A DNA stretch of 64,000 nucleotides from Thermovibrio guaymasensis. GTDB lineage: Bacteria > Aquificota > Aquificia > Desulfurobacteriales > Desulfurobacteriaceae. This document shows, one piece after another, positions 1 through 7,398 of the stretch; positions within the stretch are counted from its first letter, which is position 1; every line of letters begins with the position of its first letter. The DNA is taken from the NCBI RefSeq assembly GCF_003633715.1, contig NZ_RBIE01000001.1:62001-126000 (forward strand), written 5' to 3'. A program made the position numbers and the translations under genes. The notes under the pieces are model-generated. The model ran no database searches and was not told the DNA's origin. It was given only the letters and a program-made list of their open reading frames with translations.

Positions 1-662
1 TAACAGCTCTGATAGGGCCTTCAGGCTGTGGAAAGACAACTCTCCTTAGGTGTTTTAACAGGATACACGATCTCTATCCAGGTAACAGGTATGAAGGGAG
101 GATCCTCTTAGACGGAGAAAACATCCTTGAAAAGGACTACGACCTTATAAAGCTTAGAAGTAGAGTTGGAATGGTTTTTCAAAAGCCTACAGCTTTTCCC
201 ATGTCAATTTTTGACAACGTTGCTTACGGTTTAAGGTTAAAGGGAATAAAGAATAAGAGTGAACTTGAGGACAGGGTTGAAAAGGCCCTTAAGGATGCAG
301 CCCTTTGGGATGAAGTTAAGGACAGGTTAAAAGACCCAGCATCTGGGCTTTCGGGGGGGCAACAGCAGAGGCTCTGTATTGCCAGGGCTATAGCCGTTGA
401 ACCTGAGGTTCTACTCTTTGATGAACCTACAAGTGCCCTTGACCCTATTTCAACTGCAAAGATAGAGGAGCTCGTTGTGAGCTTTAGGGACAGGCTAACA
501 ATAATAATTGTTACTCACAACATGCAGCAGGCAGCTAGGGTTTCTGACTACACAGCCTTTATGTACCTTGGGGAGCTTATAGAGTTTAACAGGACGGAGG
601 ACATCTTTATAACTCCTAAAGTAAAACTTACAGAGGATTACATTACTGGAAGGTTCGGTTAA
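1..662 (+). CDS. pstB: Phosphate ABC transporter ATP-binding protein PstB (5' end outside window)
   Basis: Partial gene: the frame is open from base 3 and the start lies before the window. It is the cytoplasmic ATPase that drives phosphate uptake by the PstSCAB importer. The visible part begins at the Walker A motif GPSGCGKTT (about bases 15-41) and carries the Q-loop FQKP, the signature LSGGQQQR (about 348-371), Walker [13 protein letters not shown] and the switch histidine in VTHNMQQA. The C-terminal [14 protein letters not shown] segment is typical of PstB. The usual partner phoU does not follow. The next gene on this strand is nuoA after a 156-base gap that carries repeats resembling a Pho box. 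The family call is very secure. Confidence 0.95.
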   Translation, partial: TALIGPSGCGKTTLLRCFNRIHDLYPGNRYEGRILLDGENILEKDYDLIKLRSRVGMVFQKPTAFPMSIFDNVAYGLRLKGIKNKSELEDRVEKALKDAALWDEVKDRLKDPASGLSGGQQQRLCIARAIAVEPEVLLFDEPTSALDPISTAKIEELVVSFRDRLTIIIVTHNMQQAARVSDYTAFMYLGELIEFNRTEDIFITPKVKLTEDYITGRFG

Positions 663-742
663 GATATCAAACTTCTAATTTTAGACTTCCTTAATACCTT
701 GACCTTTAGGTTTTCTTTATCTTAAAATTCTCTTATGAATCT

Positions 743-781
743 TTTACAAATCGTTTACAAATTCTTAACATTTTGATAACA
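743..781 (+). promoter_or_regulatory. Four-unit 11-bp-spaced direct repeat resembling a Pho box, upstream of nuoA
   Basis: Four hexamers lie at exactly 11-base steps: TTTACA at 743-748, TTTACA at 754-759, TTAACA at 765-770 and ATAACA at 776-781. A weaker match, CTTATG, sits one step earlier at 732-737. Direct hexamer repeats of TT(A/T)ACA type with one-turn spacing are the known architecture of PhoP-type Pho boxes in Bacillus, and PhoB boxes in enterics also use 11-base units. The array follows pstB and points to nuoA. That it binds a PhoB/PhoP regulator is inference; AT-rich UP-element sequence is an alternative. Confidence 0.45.
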
Positions 782-782
782 T
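754..782 (+). promoter_or_regulatory. Candidate sigma-70 promoter for the nuo operon
   Basis: A -35-like TTTACA (754-759) is followed after 17 bases by TAACAT (777-782), a 4/6 match to TATAAT. It overlaps the 11-bp repeat array, so a regulator bound there would touch the polymerase site. The nuoA start is 36 bases beyond the -10 and has its own Shine-Dalgarno, AGGAGAG. Confidence 0.35.
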
Positions 783-818
783 AGTGTACTGACCGGTAAT
801 TTCAGTTAGGAGAGGGTT

Positions 819-1154
819 ATGCTGTACAACTTCATCGTATTTGTTGGGGTTATAGCTGCTATTGGGCTTATTCTCTGGATCGTCTCGGTTGCAGTAGCTC
901 CGAGGGACCCTCACCCTGTTAAGGAGGATACTTACGAGTGTGGCCTTCCGGCTCCAGAACCCATTATCTCAAGCGTTAACTTCCAGTACTACTTCTATGC
1001 GATCATCTTTATCGCTATGGATATAGCAGGGGTATTTTTTGTCCTCTACTCTGTAGGTAAGGGAGATCCAAAATTTGGTTGGGTCTTTATTCTCTTTTCT
1101 CTCCTTCTGATGGTTCCCCTCTCCTACATAATGATTGGAGGAAACAGGAAATGA
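819..1154 (+). CDS. nuoA: NADH-quinone oxidoreductase subunit A
   Basis: Small membrane subunit (111 aa) at the junction of the complex I arms. Three hydrophobic segments are visible (about residues 4-26, 54-80 and 86-106). The signature loop between helices 1 and 2, containing YECGLPAPEP (about residues 39-48), holds the conserved Cys of NuoA/ND3 that gates the quinone tunnel. It is the first gene of an 11-gene nuo operon, preceded by a good Shine-Dalgarno. Its stop overlaps the nuoB start as ATGA. Length and order are normal for the family. Confidence 0.95.
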   Translation: MLYNFIVFVGVIAAIGLILWIVSVAVAPRDPHPVKEDTYECGLPAPEPIISSVNFQYYFYAIIFIAMDIAGVFFVLYSVGKGDPKFGWVFILFSLLLMVPLSYIMIGGNRK

Positions 1155-1621
1155 TTTTAAAGTTTTTTGATTGGAGCCGTTCAAACTCTCCCTGGGGAGT
1201 TCACTTCTGTAGCGGCTGTTGTTCTTTAGAGGTTTTAGCCTTAATGGGCCCCAGGTTTGACTGGGAAAGATACGGTTTTATGATGACACCAAGTCCAAGG
1301 CAGGCAGACTTCATAATCGTTACAGGATTGGTTTCAAAGAAAGTTCTGCCTGTACTCCTTAGGGTTTATCAGCAGATGCCTGAGCCCAGGTACGTTTTTG
1401 GAATGGGTGCCTGTGCAGCAGGAGGCGGTCCCTACTGGGATTCAGACTTCGTTGCTGTTGACGTTTCCCAGTACATACCGTTTGACGTTTTCGTTGCAGG
1501 TTGTCCGCCAAATCCAGAAGCAACTTTAGAGGGTCTGTTAAGGCTTAAGGAAATAATACTTAGGGACAGGGAAAACGCTGCTAAGAAGTATCCCAACAGG
1601 ATGGAAGAGATACCTTACTAA
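1151..1621 (+). CDS. nuoB: NADH-quinone oxidoreductase subunit B
   Basis: Carries the N2 [4Fe-4S] cluster, the last iron-sulfur centre before the acceptor site. All four ligands are visible: the tandem pair Cys23-Cys24 in FCSGCCSLEV, Cys88 in MGACAAGG and Cys118 in AGCPPNPEA. I start the gene at the ATG at 1151, which overlaps the nuoA stop by four bases and follows GGAGGAAACAGG. A start at 1079 would lie deep inside nuoA and add unrelated sequence. The resulting 156 aa is close to family length. The GGGPYWDSD stretch after the third ligand is unlike the common SGGMYD form, consistent with a divergent complex. Confidence 0.94.
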   Translation: MILKFFDWSRSNSPWGVHFCSGCCSLEVLALMGPRFDWERYGFMMTPSPRQADFIIVTGLVSKKVLPVLLRVYQQMPEPRYVFGMGACAAGGGPYWDSDFVAVDVSQYIPFDVFVAGCPPNPEATLEGLLRLKEIILRDRENAAKKYPNRMEEIPY

Positions 1622-1633
1622 AGAGGAACTGCC

Positions 1634-2101
1634 ATGCTTGAGGATGTAAAGGTGAAAGTAAAGGAAACTTTCGGTTTTGAAAGCGAACCCTACGATACGA
1701 ACGTTCTGTTGATCCACGCAGAGAGGAACTCTGTTAGAAAGCTCCTTGAGTTCCTTAAAGAACAAGGTTTTAACTACCCTCATACTGTTTCGGTGGTTGA
1801 TTACATTCCTAAGGGTGAAGGCTTTCAGGTTAACTACATTTTAGAGAACTTATCTGAGAAGAAGTTTGTAATGGTTAGGGTTAATCTGACTGAGAGTGAC
1901 TTAACAGTTCCCAGTGTCCACGACATATTTCCTCCACTTCAACCCCATGAGAGGGAAGCCTGGGAGATGTTCGGTATTGAGTTCATAGGAAATCCAAGGC
2001 TTGAAGTTATGCTCCTTCCAGATTGGGCTGAAGGTTTATACCCCTTGAGGAAATCTTACGACTTTAAGAAGCACAGAAAGCCTTCTAAGGAGAAAAAGTG
2101 A
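1634..2101 (+). CDS. nuoC: NADH-quinone oxidoreductase subunit C (30-kDa subunit)
   Basis: Peripheral-arm subunit (155 aa) that scaffolds NuoB and NuoD. The family signature is seen near the C-terminus as EREAWEMFGIEFIGNPRLE followed by LLPDW and PLRKSYDFKK. It is a stand-alone NuoC, not a NuoCD fusion. It ends in GTGATG, where its TGA overlaps the nuoD start region. It has no cofactor ligands of its own, as is usual for the family. Confidence 0.93.
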   Translation: MLEDVKVKVKETFGFESEPYDTNVLLIHAERNSVRKLLEFLKEQGFNYPHTVSVVDYIPKGEGFQVNYILENLSEKKFVMVRVNLTESDLTVPSVHDIFPPLQPHEREAWEMFGIEFIGNPRLEVMLLPDWAEGLYPLRKSYDFKKHRKPSKEKK

Positions 2102-3270
2102 TGGGAAACAGTATAGCTTCTTCTGGATACACCTTTGTCCTTGAGGAGAGGAAAGAGGTTTCTGGAGAGGACTTAGGTCTTCTCCAGGAAAAGCTTTTAC
2201 AGCTCAACTGGGGGGTTCAGCACCCTGCTTCTGGTCCTATGAGGTTAAAGGTATGGGTTGACGGCGATGAGGTTGTAAAGGTAGATCCAGATATCGGATA
2301 CGTTCTTAGGTTGCTAGAAAAGCTCGTTGAGTATAGGACTTGGATTAACGCTATAGTGAACGTAGAGAGAGCCTGTTTTATTGATAACTTTGGAACTATG
2401 ACAGGTTACTCAATTGCTGCAGAGAAGATTGCTGGGGTTGAGGTTCCAAAGAAGGCAGATTACGTAAGGACAATCCTGTGCGAAGCCGGAAGGATTGTGA
2501 GCCACCTTTTAGGTTTGGGAGGAATTGTAGGCGTTCTTGGAGTCCATACTCCTACCCAGTGGGCTCTGATTGCAAGGGAGAAGTTCCTTGATGCTTTTGA
2601 GGTTTATTCAGGGCAGAGGATTGCGACTTCCTCAATTGTTCCTGGAGGGGTAAGGTTTGAGCCTACCGGTAAGTTTATAGAGAAGATGGTTACTGCAGTA
2701 GATTTCTTGGAGAAAGAGTTTATTCCCCGTTACGGTGAAGTCTTCATAGACAACCCGACCCTTAAGATAAGAACGGTTGGAGTAGGTAAGGTTTCTAAGG
2801 AAAAGGCAGTTGAAATAGGACTTGCAGGGCCTGCACTTAGGGCTTCTGGAGTTCCTTCGGACGTAAGGAAGGATTACCCATACGCAGCCTACGGAGAGCT
2901 AGACTTTAAAGTGGTTATCCGTGAGGAAGGAGATGCCTATGCAAGGTACCTGGTTCTGTGGGAGGAAATTCAGGAGTCTGCAAAGATTATAAGGCAAGCA
3001 ATTGAAGGCCTTCCTGAGGGGGATTACAGGACTAAGTTCCCAGTTAAGGTCCCTCCAGGAGAGGCTTACGTAAACGTTGAGTGGGCAAGGGGCTGCTTCG
3101 GTTTTCACCTGATTAGCGATGGTGGAACGGGGCCCTACAGGTTGAAGATGAGAGCTCCATCCTTTGCCAACCTTTGGGCTCTACCTGAGATTATGAAGAA
3201 CGTTAAGCTTGCTGACGTTCCTGTTATCTTTGCATCCCTCTATATGTGCCACGGTGATATAGACAGATAG
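2101..3270 (+). CDS. nuoD: NADH-quinone oxidoreductase subunit D (49-kDa subunit), variant acceptor site
   Basis: Related to [NiFe]-hydrogenase large subunits; with NuoB it forms the site where electrons leave N2. I choose the ATG at 2101 (389 aa), 8 bases after AAGGAG; a GTG three bases earlier is possible. The family is clear from NWGVQHPASGPMRL, DPDIGY, EKLVEYRT and the C-terminal GDIDR. Two residues known to contact quinone in Thermus Nqo4 are not conserved. The loop after QHP (40-42) is shorter and lacks the second His, and the Tyr87 position aligns with Phe93 in ERACFIDNF. Neither CxxC nickel motif is present, so it is not a hydrogenase. The acceptor may be quinone bound differently or something else; this is inference from alignment by eye. 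Confidence 0.9.
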   Translation: MGNSIASSGYTFVLEERKEVSGEDLGLLQEKLLQLNWGVQHPASGPMRLKVWVDGDEVVKVDPDIGYVLRLLEKLVEYRTWINAIVNVERACFIDNFGTMTGYSIAAEKIAGVEVPKKADYVRTILCEAGRIVSHLLGLGGIVGVLGVHTPTQWALIAREKFLDAFEVYSGQRIATSSIVPGGVRFEPTGKFIEKMVTAVDFLEKEFIPRYGEVFIDNPTLKIRTVGVGKVSKEKAVEIGLAGPALRASGVPSDVRKDYPYAAYGELDFKVVIREEGDAYARYLVLWEEIQESAKIIRQAIEGLPEGDYRTKFPVKVPPGEAYVNVEWARGCFGFHLISDGGTGPYRLKMRAPSFANLWALPEIMKNVKLADVPVIFASLYMCHGDIDR

Positions 3271-3280
3271 GAGGATTAAA

Positions 3281-4225
3281 ATGGAGGCATGGTTAAAGGC
3301 CCTTCTATTTCCCGGTTTTGTTTTCCTCTTAATAGTTTTCCTAATGATTTTCTACCTTGAGAGGAAAGTCCTTGCCGACGTTCATTTAAGAACGGGGCCT
3401 TTCTACGTTGGTAAGTGGGGTCTGCTTCAAACAACTGCTGATGTCTTTAAGCTCATTCAGAAGGAGTTCATTATTCAGAGGAGAGCCAATAAACTCCTCT
3501 TTTCCCTCATACCTTTCGTTGCCTTTATAATGGTCGTGATGATGGTTGCCTTCATTCCTTTCTCTGAGGGAAGTTGGGTTGTAAGTACCAGTTTTGACCT
3601 TTTAATAATCCTTGCCCTTGTAACTGGAATGCCTCCAGTCTTCTTCTATGCAGGTTGGGTTTCAAGGAGTAAGTACTCCTTTATCGGCGGTCTAAGGGTT
3701 GTTAACCAGATGATTTCAGGGGAGATTCCTCTTTGGCTCTCAGCCCTTGCAGCAGCAGTGTTCTTTGGGACTCTAAACTTTATTGAAATAGTCCATAAGA
3801 GCTCCTTAGTTTCCTTCATCGTCCTCCTGCCCGCTTTCCTGATATTTATTACTGCTGCGCTGATCGTTTCAGACCGTCCTCCTTTTGATATACCTGAGGC
3901 CGAGCAGGAGGTAGTTTACGGATTTTTAACTGAGTTCGGTGGTTTTAACTATGCAATTTTGGCTTTATCAAAGCTTATAGAGCTCTTTGCTATTTTCTCA
4001 GTTGGTGTAATCCTCTTTTTAGGAGGATTTAAAGGTCCCATCCTTCCGGGGATTGTGTGGTTTTTCATAAAGCTCGCTCTACTTTACCTGTTCACTTTCG
4101 TTGTAAGGGCTTCAACTCCCCGTATTAGGATGGATCAGCTGTTAAGGTTCTGCTGGAAAGTTTTAACTCCACTGGCGCTCTTAAACTTAGTTTTCGTGAT
4201 TTTAGTAAAGATGTTTATCTCTTAA
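3281..4225 (+). CDS. nuoH: NADH-quinone oxidoreductase subunit H
   Basis: Membrane subunit (314 aa) that forms the quinone-access channel and links the arms. About eight hydrophobic helices are visible. Family motifs are FYLERKVLADVHLRTGP, GLLQTTADVFKLIQKE, the acidic loop RPPFDIPEAEQEV and VRASTPRIRMDQLLR. The conserved glutamate in MISGEIPLWLS is kept. It follows nuoD after 10 bases with GGAGG upstream; no nuoG lies between them, unlike the 13/14-gene operons. Small deviations such as HLRTGPFYVGKWG instead of the usual RxGPNRVGP fit a divergent lineage. Confidence 0.95.
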   Translation: MEAWLKALLFPGFVFLLIVFLMIFYLERKVLADVHLRTGPFYVGKWGLLQTTADVFKLIQKEFIIQRRANKLLFSLIPFVAFIMVVMMVAFIPFSEGSWVVSTSFDLLIILALVTGMPPVFFYAGWVSRSKYSFIGGLRVVNQMISGEIPLWLSALAAAVFFGTLNFIEIVHKSSLVSFIVLLPAFLIFITAALIVSDRPPFDIPEAEQEVVYGFLTEFGGFNYAILALSKLIELFAIFSVGVILFLGGFKGPILPGIVWFFIKLALLYLFTFVVRASTPRIRMDQLLRFCWKVLTPLALLNLVFVILVKMFIS

Positions 4226-4240
4226 AAGGAGAGGTAGCCG

Positions 4241-4765
4241 ATGGAAATTAAAGATACTCTCTCTTTTCCGTTAGAGACTACGAAAAAAGTTATTAGGGTA
4301 GCAAAGGCTCTCCTTGCACCTAAGGCTACTGAGATTTGGTGGGACAAGGGAGTTAAGAGGGAGCTCCACTACAGGGGAAAGCACGTTATCAAGGTAGAGC
4401 TCTGCATAGGTTGTGGAATGTGCGCAAGAGCCTGTCCTGTTAAGTGTATAGATATGATCCCAACCGGGGTTAAAAAACCCCGTGCGGTTCCGAAAGTTAG
4501 GGCAAACGAGTGCATATTCTGCGGTTTATGTGAGGATGCATGTCCTACGAAACCTCAAAAGGCTATTCAGCTAACCGATGAGTACAGAATGATCGTTGAG
4601 CCTGGAACCTGGGATAACCTCAGTCAGTTCATATTTGAGCCTGAAAACTTAGATGAGGCCATTGAGAAGGCGAAGAAGATGGAGGAGCTCATAGAGAAGA
4701 AAAAGCAGGAGGCTTTAAAGAAGAAAATGGAGGCTGAGAAGAAGAGTAAGGGAGAGGAGAAATGA
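4241..4765 (+). CDS. nuoI: NADH-quinone oxidoreductase subunit I (two [4Fe-4S] ferredoxin-like)
   Basis: Holds clusters N6a and N6b in the connecting module. Two ferredoxin motifs are visible: CIGCGMCARACP (Cys55, 58, 61, 65) with a further Cys69, and CIFCGLCEDACP (Cys91, 94, 97, 101). After about residue 140 the protein runs into a charged Lys/Glu helix (EKKKQEALKKKMEAEKK) of some 35 residues. In a complex without NuoEFG the electron donor must dock near this subunit. A role of the tail in docking a ferredoxin or other donor is speculation. Confidence 0.94.
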   Translation: MEIKDTLSFPLETTKKVIRVAKALLAPKATEIWWDKGVKRELHYRGKHVIKVELCIGCGMCARACPVKCIDMIPTGVKKPRAVPKVRANECIFCGLCEDACPTKPQKAIQLTDEYRMIVEPGTWDNLSQFIFEPENLDEAIEKAKKMEELIEKKKQEALKKKMEAEKKSKGEEK

Positions 4766-5244
4766 TGGGAAACGTCTACTTCTGGCTTATATACGTAATA
4801 ATAATCGCTTCAGCTATAGTGGCTCTAGAGGCAACGTCACTTCTTTGGGCGGCGATTTCGTTTGTCGTTCTTCTCTCTGAAATTGCCCTTGTTTACTTTG
4901 GTTTAAATATGCCGGTTCTCGGTGGCGTTCAGTTAGCAATTTACGCAGGTGGAGTAACTATCCTCGTTCTCTTTGCGATAATGATGGTAGGTGAAAGTTA
5001 CAGAAAACCACCTGGGAAAGCAGTTAGAGCAATAGTTATTAGTCTATCTCTCCTTGCTGTTGGGGTGCTTTTCAGCTTTGCCAGTGCGATAGATACTTTT
5101 CCCTTTAAAGCTTACTCAACACAGTTTCTCGGAACGATTTTTGTTGAGAAATACTCATTCTTTACCATCGTCCTCGGTTTCATTGTTGCAGCACTCCTTT
5201 ACATGGGTAACGCCATAATTACTAAGAAGAGGGAGGCCGGCTAA
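4765..5244 (+). CDS. nuoJ: NADH-quinone oxidoreductase subunit J
   Basis: Membrane subunit with five hydrophobic segments. The family motif GGVQLAIYAGGVTILVLFAIMM (third helix, which changes conformation during the complex I cycle) is recognisable. Two adjacent ATG codons exist at 4762 and 4765. I prefer the second because it sits 5 rather than 2 bases from AGGAG; it begins directly after the nuoI stop. The 159 aa is normal, and the nuoK start follows one base after its stop. Confidence 0.93.
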   Translation: MGNVYFWLIYVIIIASAIVALEATSLLWAAISFVVLLSEIALVYFGLNMPVLGGVQLAIYAGGVTILVLFAIMMVGESYRKPPGKAVRAIVISLSLLAVGVLFSFASAIDTFPFKAYSTQFLGTIFVEKYSFFTIVLGFIVAALLYMGNAIITKKREAG

Positions 5245-5245
5245 T

Positions 5246-5554
5246 ATGCTTTTAGAAGCAGACGTTCATGCTTACTTGTTCCTCTCATTTTCTTTACTTG
5301 CCGTAGGAGTTTACGGGCTTCTTTCAAGGAAGTCTGTTATTAGAATGCTGTTTGCAGTTGAGATGATAATCAACGCTGCAAACATAAACCTTGCCATTTT
5401 CTCAGCCCAGAGGAACGTTGACGGTGAGATCTTTGCCTTCTTCACCATAGGCCTTGCGGCCCTTGAAGCTGCCGTTGGACTTGCGATAGTAATAGTCTTT
5501 TACAAGAGATTTGGAGAAGTTATTCCTTCAAAAATAAGGAACTTGAGGTGGTAG
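5246..5554 (+). CDS. nuoK: NADH-quinone oxidoreductase subunit K
   Basis: Small three-helix antiporter-like subunit (102 aa). The two buried glutamates needed for proton transfer are visible, in MLFAVEMIINAANINL and in AALEAAVGLAIVIVFYK. The start follows GGAGGCCGGC with suitable spacing. The gene overlaps the region that carries the nuoL ribosome-binding site. Length and motifs match the family. Confidence 0.95.
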   Translation: MLLEADVHAYLFLSFSLLAVGVYGLLSRKSVIRMLFAVEMIINAANINLAIFSAQRNVDGEIFAFFTIGLAALEAAVGLAIVIVFYKRFGEVIPSKIRNLRW

Positions 5555-5556
5555 GG

Positions 5557-7389
5557 ATGGAGAGTATTGTATACCTGACGATAGCTCTTTTCTTCGTAGG
5601 AAGTATCCTTGCCTTCCTTGTAGGTCACTTCTTTGAGAAGTGGTCTTCTTTCTGGGTTGCGGCTGCAACAGGCCTTTTAGGTTTCATCATGACCTGTTTC
5701 ATTGCTTTAAACCTTCATGAGCACCCAATCGTTCATCACTTTAACTGGTTCTCTTTCGGTTCCTTTAACGTTCCGTTGGGAATTTACGTTGATAACCTTG
5801 CAGTCATAATGGCCTTAATCGCTACTGGAATCGGTTTCCTTGATATTGTCTTTTCAAGGGGTTATATGGAGGAGGATGAGTCCCCTGAAAGGTACTACTT
5901 TGAGAAGCTGTTCTTTATAGGTTCAATGGTCGGCCTCGTCTTCGTGAGTAATTTACTCGGTCTTTACATCTTCTGGGAAGGTGTTGGACTCTGTTCATAC
6001 CTATTAATTGGTTACTGGTATTGGAAGAAGAGTGCTGCAGAGGCGGCACTTAAAGCCTTTGTGATGACACGTTTTGGTGACGTCTTTATGCTAGCAGGGA
6101 TAATTGTTGCATGGGTTTTACTTGGAACTATTGAATTTCAAGATTTAAACGCACTTGCAGTTGCAGGTGCTTTTAGCGTTAAGTTGGGACTTTTAATTTC
6201 AATCCTCCTCTTCATCGGTGCAATTGGTAAGTCTGCCCAGTTCCCCCTCTTCCCGTGGTTACTTGATGCTATGGAAGGTCCTACTACAGTATCAGCCCTT
6301 ATTCACGCTGCTACTATGGTTAATGCCGGTGTTTATATGGTTGCAAGGCTCTTCCCATTCTTTGATTACTCCCACGCTTTAATAGTTGTTGCCTTTGTAG
6401 GTGCTGTTTCTGCCTTTATTGCCGCTACTGGAGCTCTTGCCCATACGGAGATTAAGAAGATTCTTGCCTTCTCTACGATGGAACACCTTGCCCTTATGTT
6501 TGTTGCAATTGGCGTTGGCTCTGCCGTTGCGGGAGTATTTCACCTTATGAACCATGCAATATTTAAGGCCTTACTCTTCCTAGCTGCTGGTGCAGTTATC
6601 CACATGACCCACCATACTAAAGATGCTTTTAAGCTTGGAGGTCTATTAAAGTACATGCCCCAAACGGGTATTCTGTTCTTAATAGGTATTCTCGCACTTG
6701 CGGGAGTTCCTCCCTTTAACGGATTCTTCAGTAAGGACTGGATTTTGGCTTCAGTCTATTCCTACGGTAATCCAATAATTTTCTGGCTTACATTTATAGC
6801 TGCTGTCCTTTGTATAGCTTATGGTTTTAGACTCTGGTTTGTCGTCTTTACTGGAGAGCCTTCAGAGAACTCAAAACACGCAAGAGAGGCTTACCCAATA
6901 ATGCTTGTTCCTCTTTACGTTTTAGCTTCAATGACGATACTCATTCCCTTCTTTAAGGAAAAGATTATTCACTTTATAGCAGGTGGAGAGGTTCATGAGC
7001 CCCTGTTCCTTAACCTCCTTGTTGCAACCCTCACCGTTATGTTTGTCCTGTTTGGGATAGTTTTCCTCATTTACTACAAGAGGGTACTTTCAACTGCAAA
7101 GTTCCTTGCCCATCCCCTTGGAAAGGGTATAAACCAGTTCCTTTACAACGGCTGGTACGTCGATGCGGCTATAAAGTGGATATGCAGGAACGTCTTTTAC
7201 GGCTCAATTGCAAAGGCTGTTGAGTGGATAGATGTAAACGTTGTTGATGGAGCAGTTAACGGCACTGCAAAGCTTTCCCTTGCCTGCTGGGATAGGTGCA
7301 GGAAGGTACAGACCGGAGATCTTGTAGATTACCTAACTTACTTTGTCGCAGGTGTAGTGACGCTGATCCTTATCATTCTCTTTATTTAG
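5557..7389 (+). CDS. nuoL: NADH-quinone oxidoreductase subunit L
   Basis: Distal proton-pumping subunit (610 aa) with the long lateral helix at its C-terminus. Key residues are retained: the glutamate in FWEGVGLCSYLLIGYW, the lysine in IGKSAQFPLFPWLLDAMEGP, the histidine-rich HAATMVNAG helix and the lysine in NHAIFKALLFL. I use the ATG at 5557, which is 5 bases after AGGTGG. A GTG at 5548 would overlap nuoK. Unlike NuoD, this subunit looks entirely canonical, so proton pumping is probably intact. Confidence 0.95.
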   Translation: MESIVYLTIALFFVGSILAFLVGHFFEKWSSFWVAAATGLLGFIMTCFIALNLHEHPIVHHFNWFSFGSFNVPLGIYVDNLAVIMALIATGIGFLDIVFSRGYMEEDESPERYYFEKLFFIGSMVGLVFVSNLLGLYIFWEGVGLCSYLLIGYWYWKKSAAEAALKAFVMTRFGDVFMLAGIIVAWVLLGTIEFQDLNALAVAGAFSVKLGLLISILLFIGAIGKSAQFPLFPWLLDAMEGPTTVSALIHAATMVNAGVYMVARLFPFFDYSHALIVVAFVGAVSAFIAATGALAHTEIKKILAFSTMEHLALMFVAIGVGSAVAGVFHLMNHAIFKALLFLAAGAVIHMTHHTKDAFKLGGLLKYMPQTGILFLIGILALAGVPPFNGFFSKDWILASVYSYGNPIIFWLTFIAAVLCIAYGFRLWFVVFTGEPSENSKHAREAYPIMLVPLYVLASMTILIPFFKEKIIHFIAGGEVHEPLFLNLLVATLTVMFVLFGIVFLIYYKRVLSTAKFLAHPLGKGINQFLYNGWYVDAAIKWICRNVFYGSIAKAVEWIDVNVVDGAVNGTAKLSLACWDRCRKVQTGDLVDYLTYFVAGVVTLILIILFI

Positions 7390-7398
7390 GAGGAGTGG

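Noticed and set aside
2101-3270. NuoD as a [NiFe]-hydrogenase large subunit
   Set aside because: Neither CxxC motif is present; the end reads GDIDR as in NuoD.
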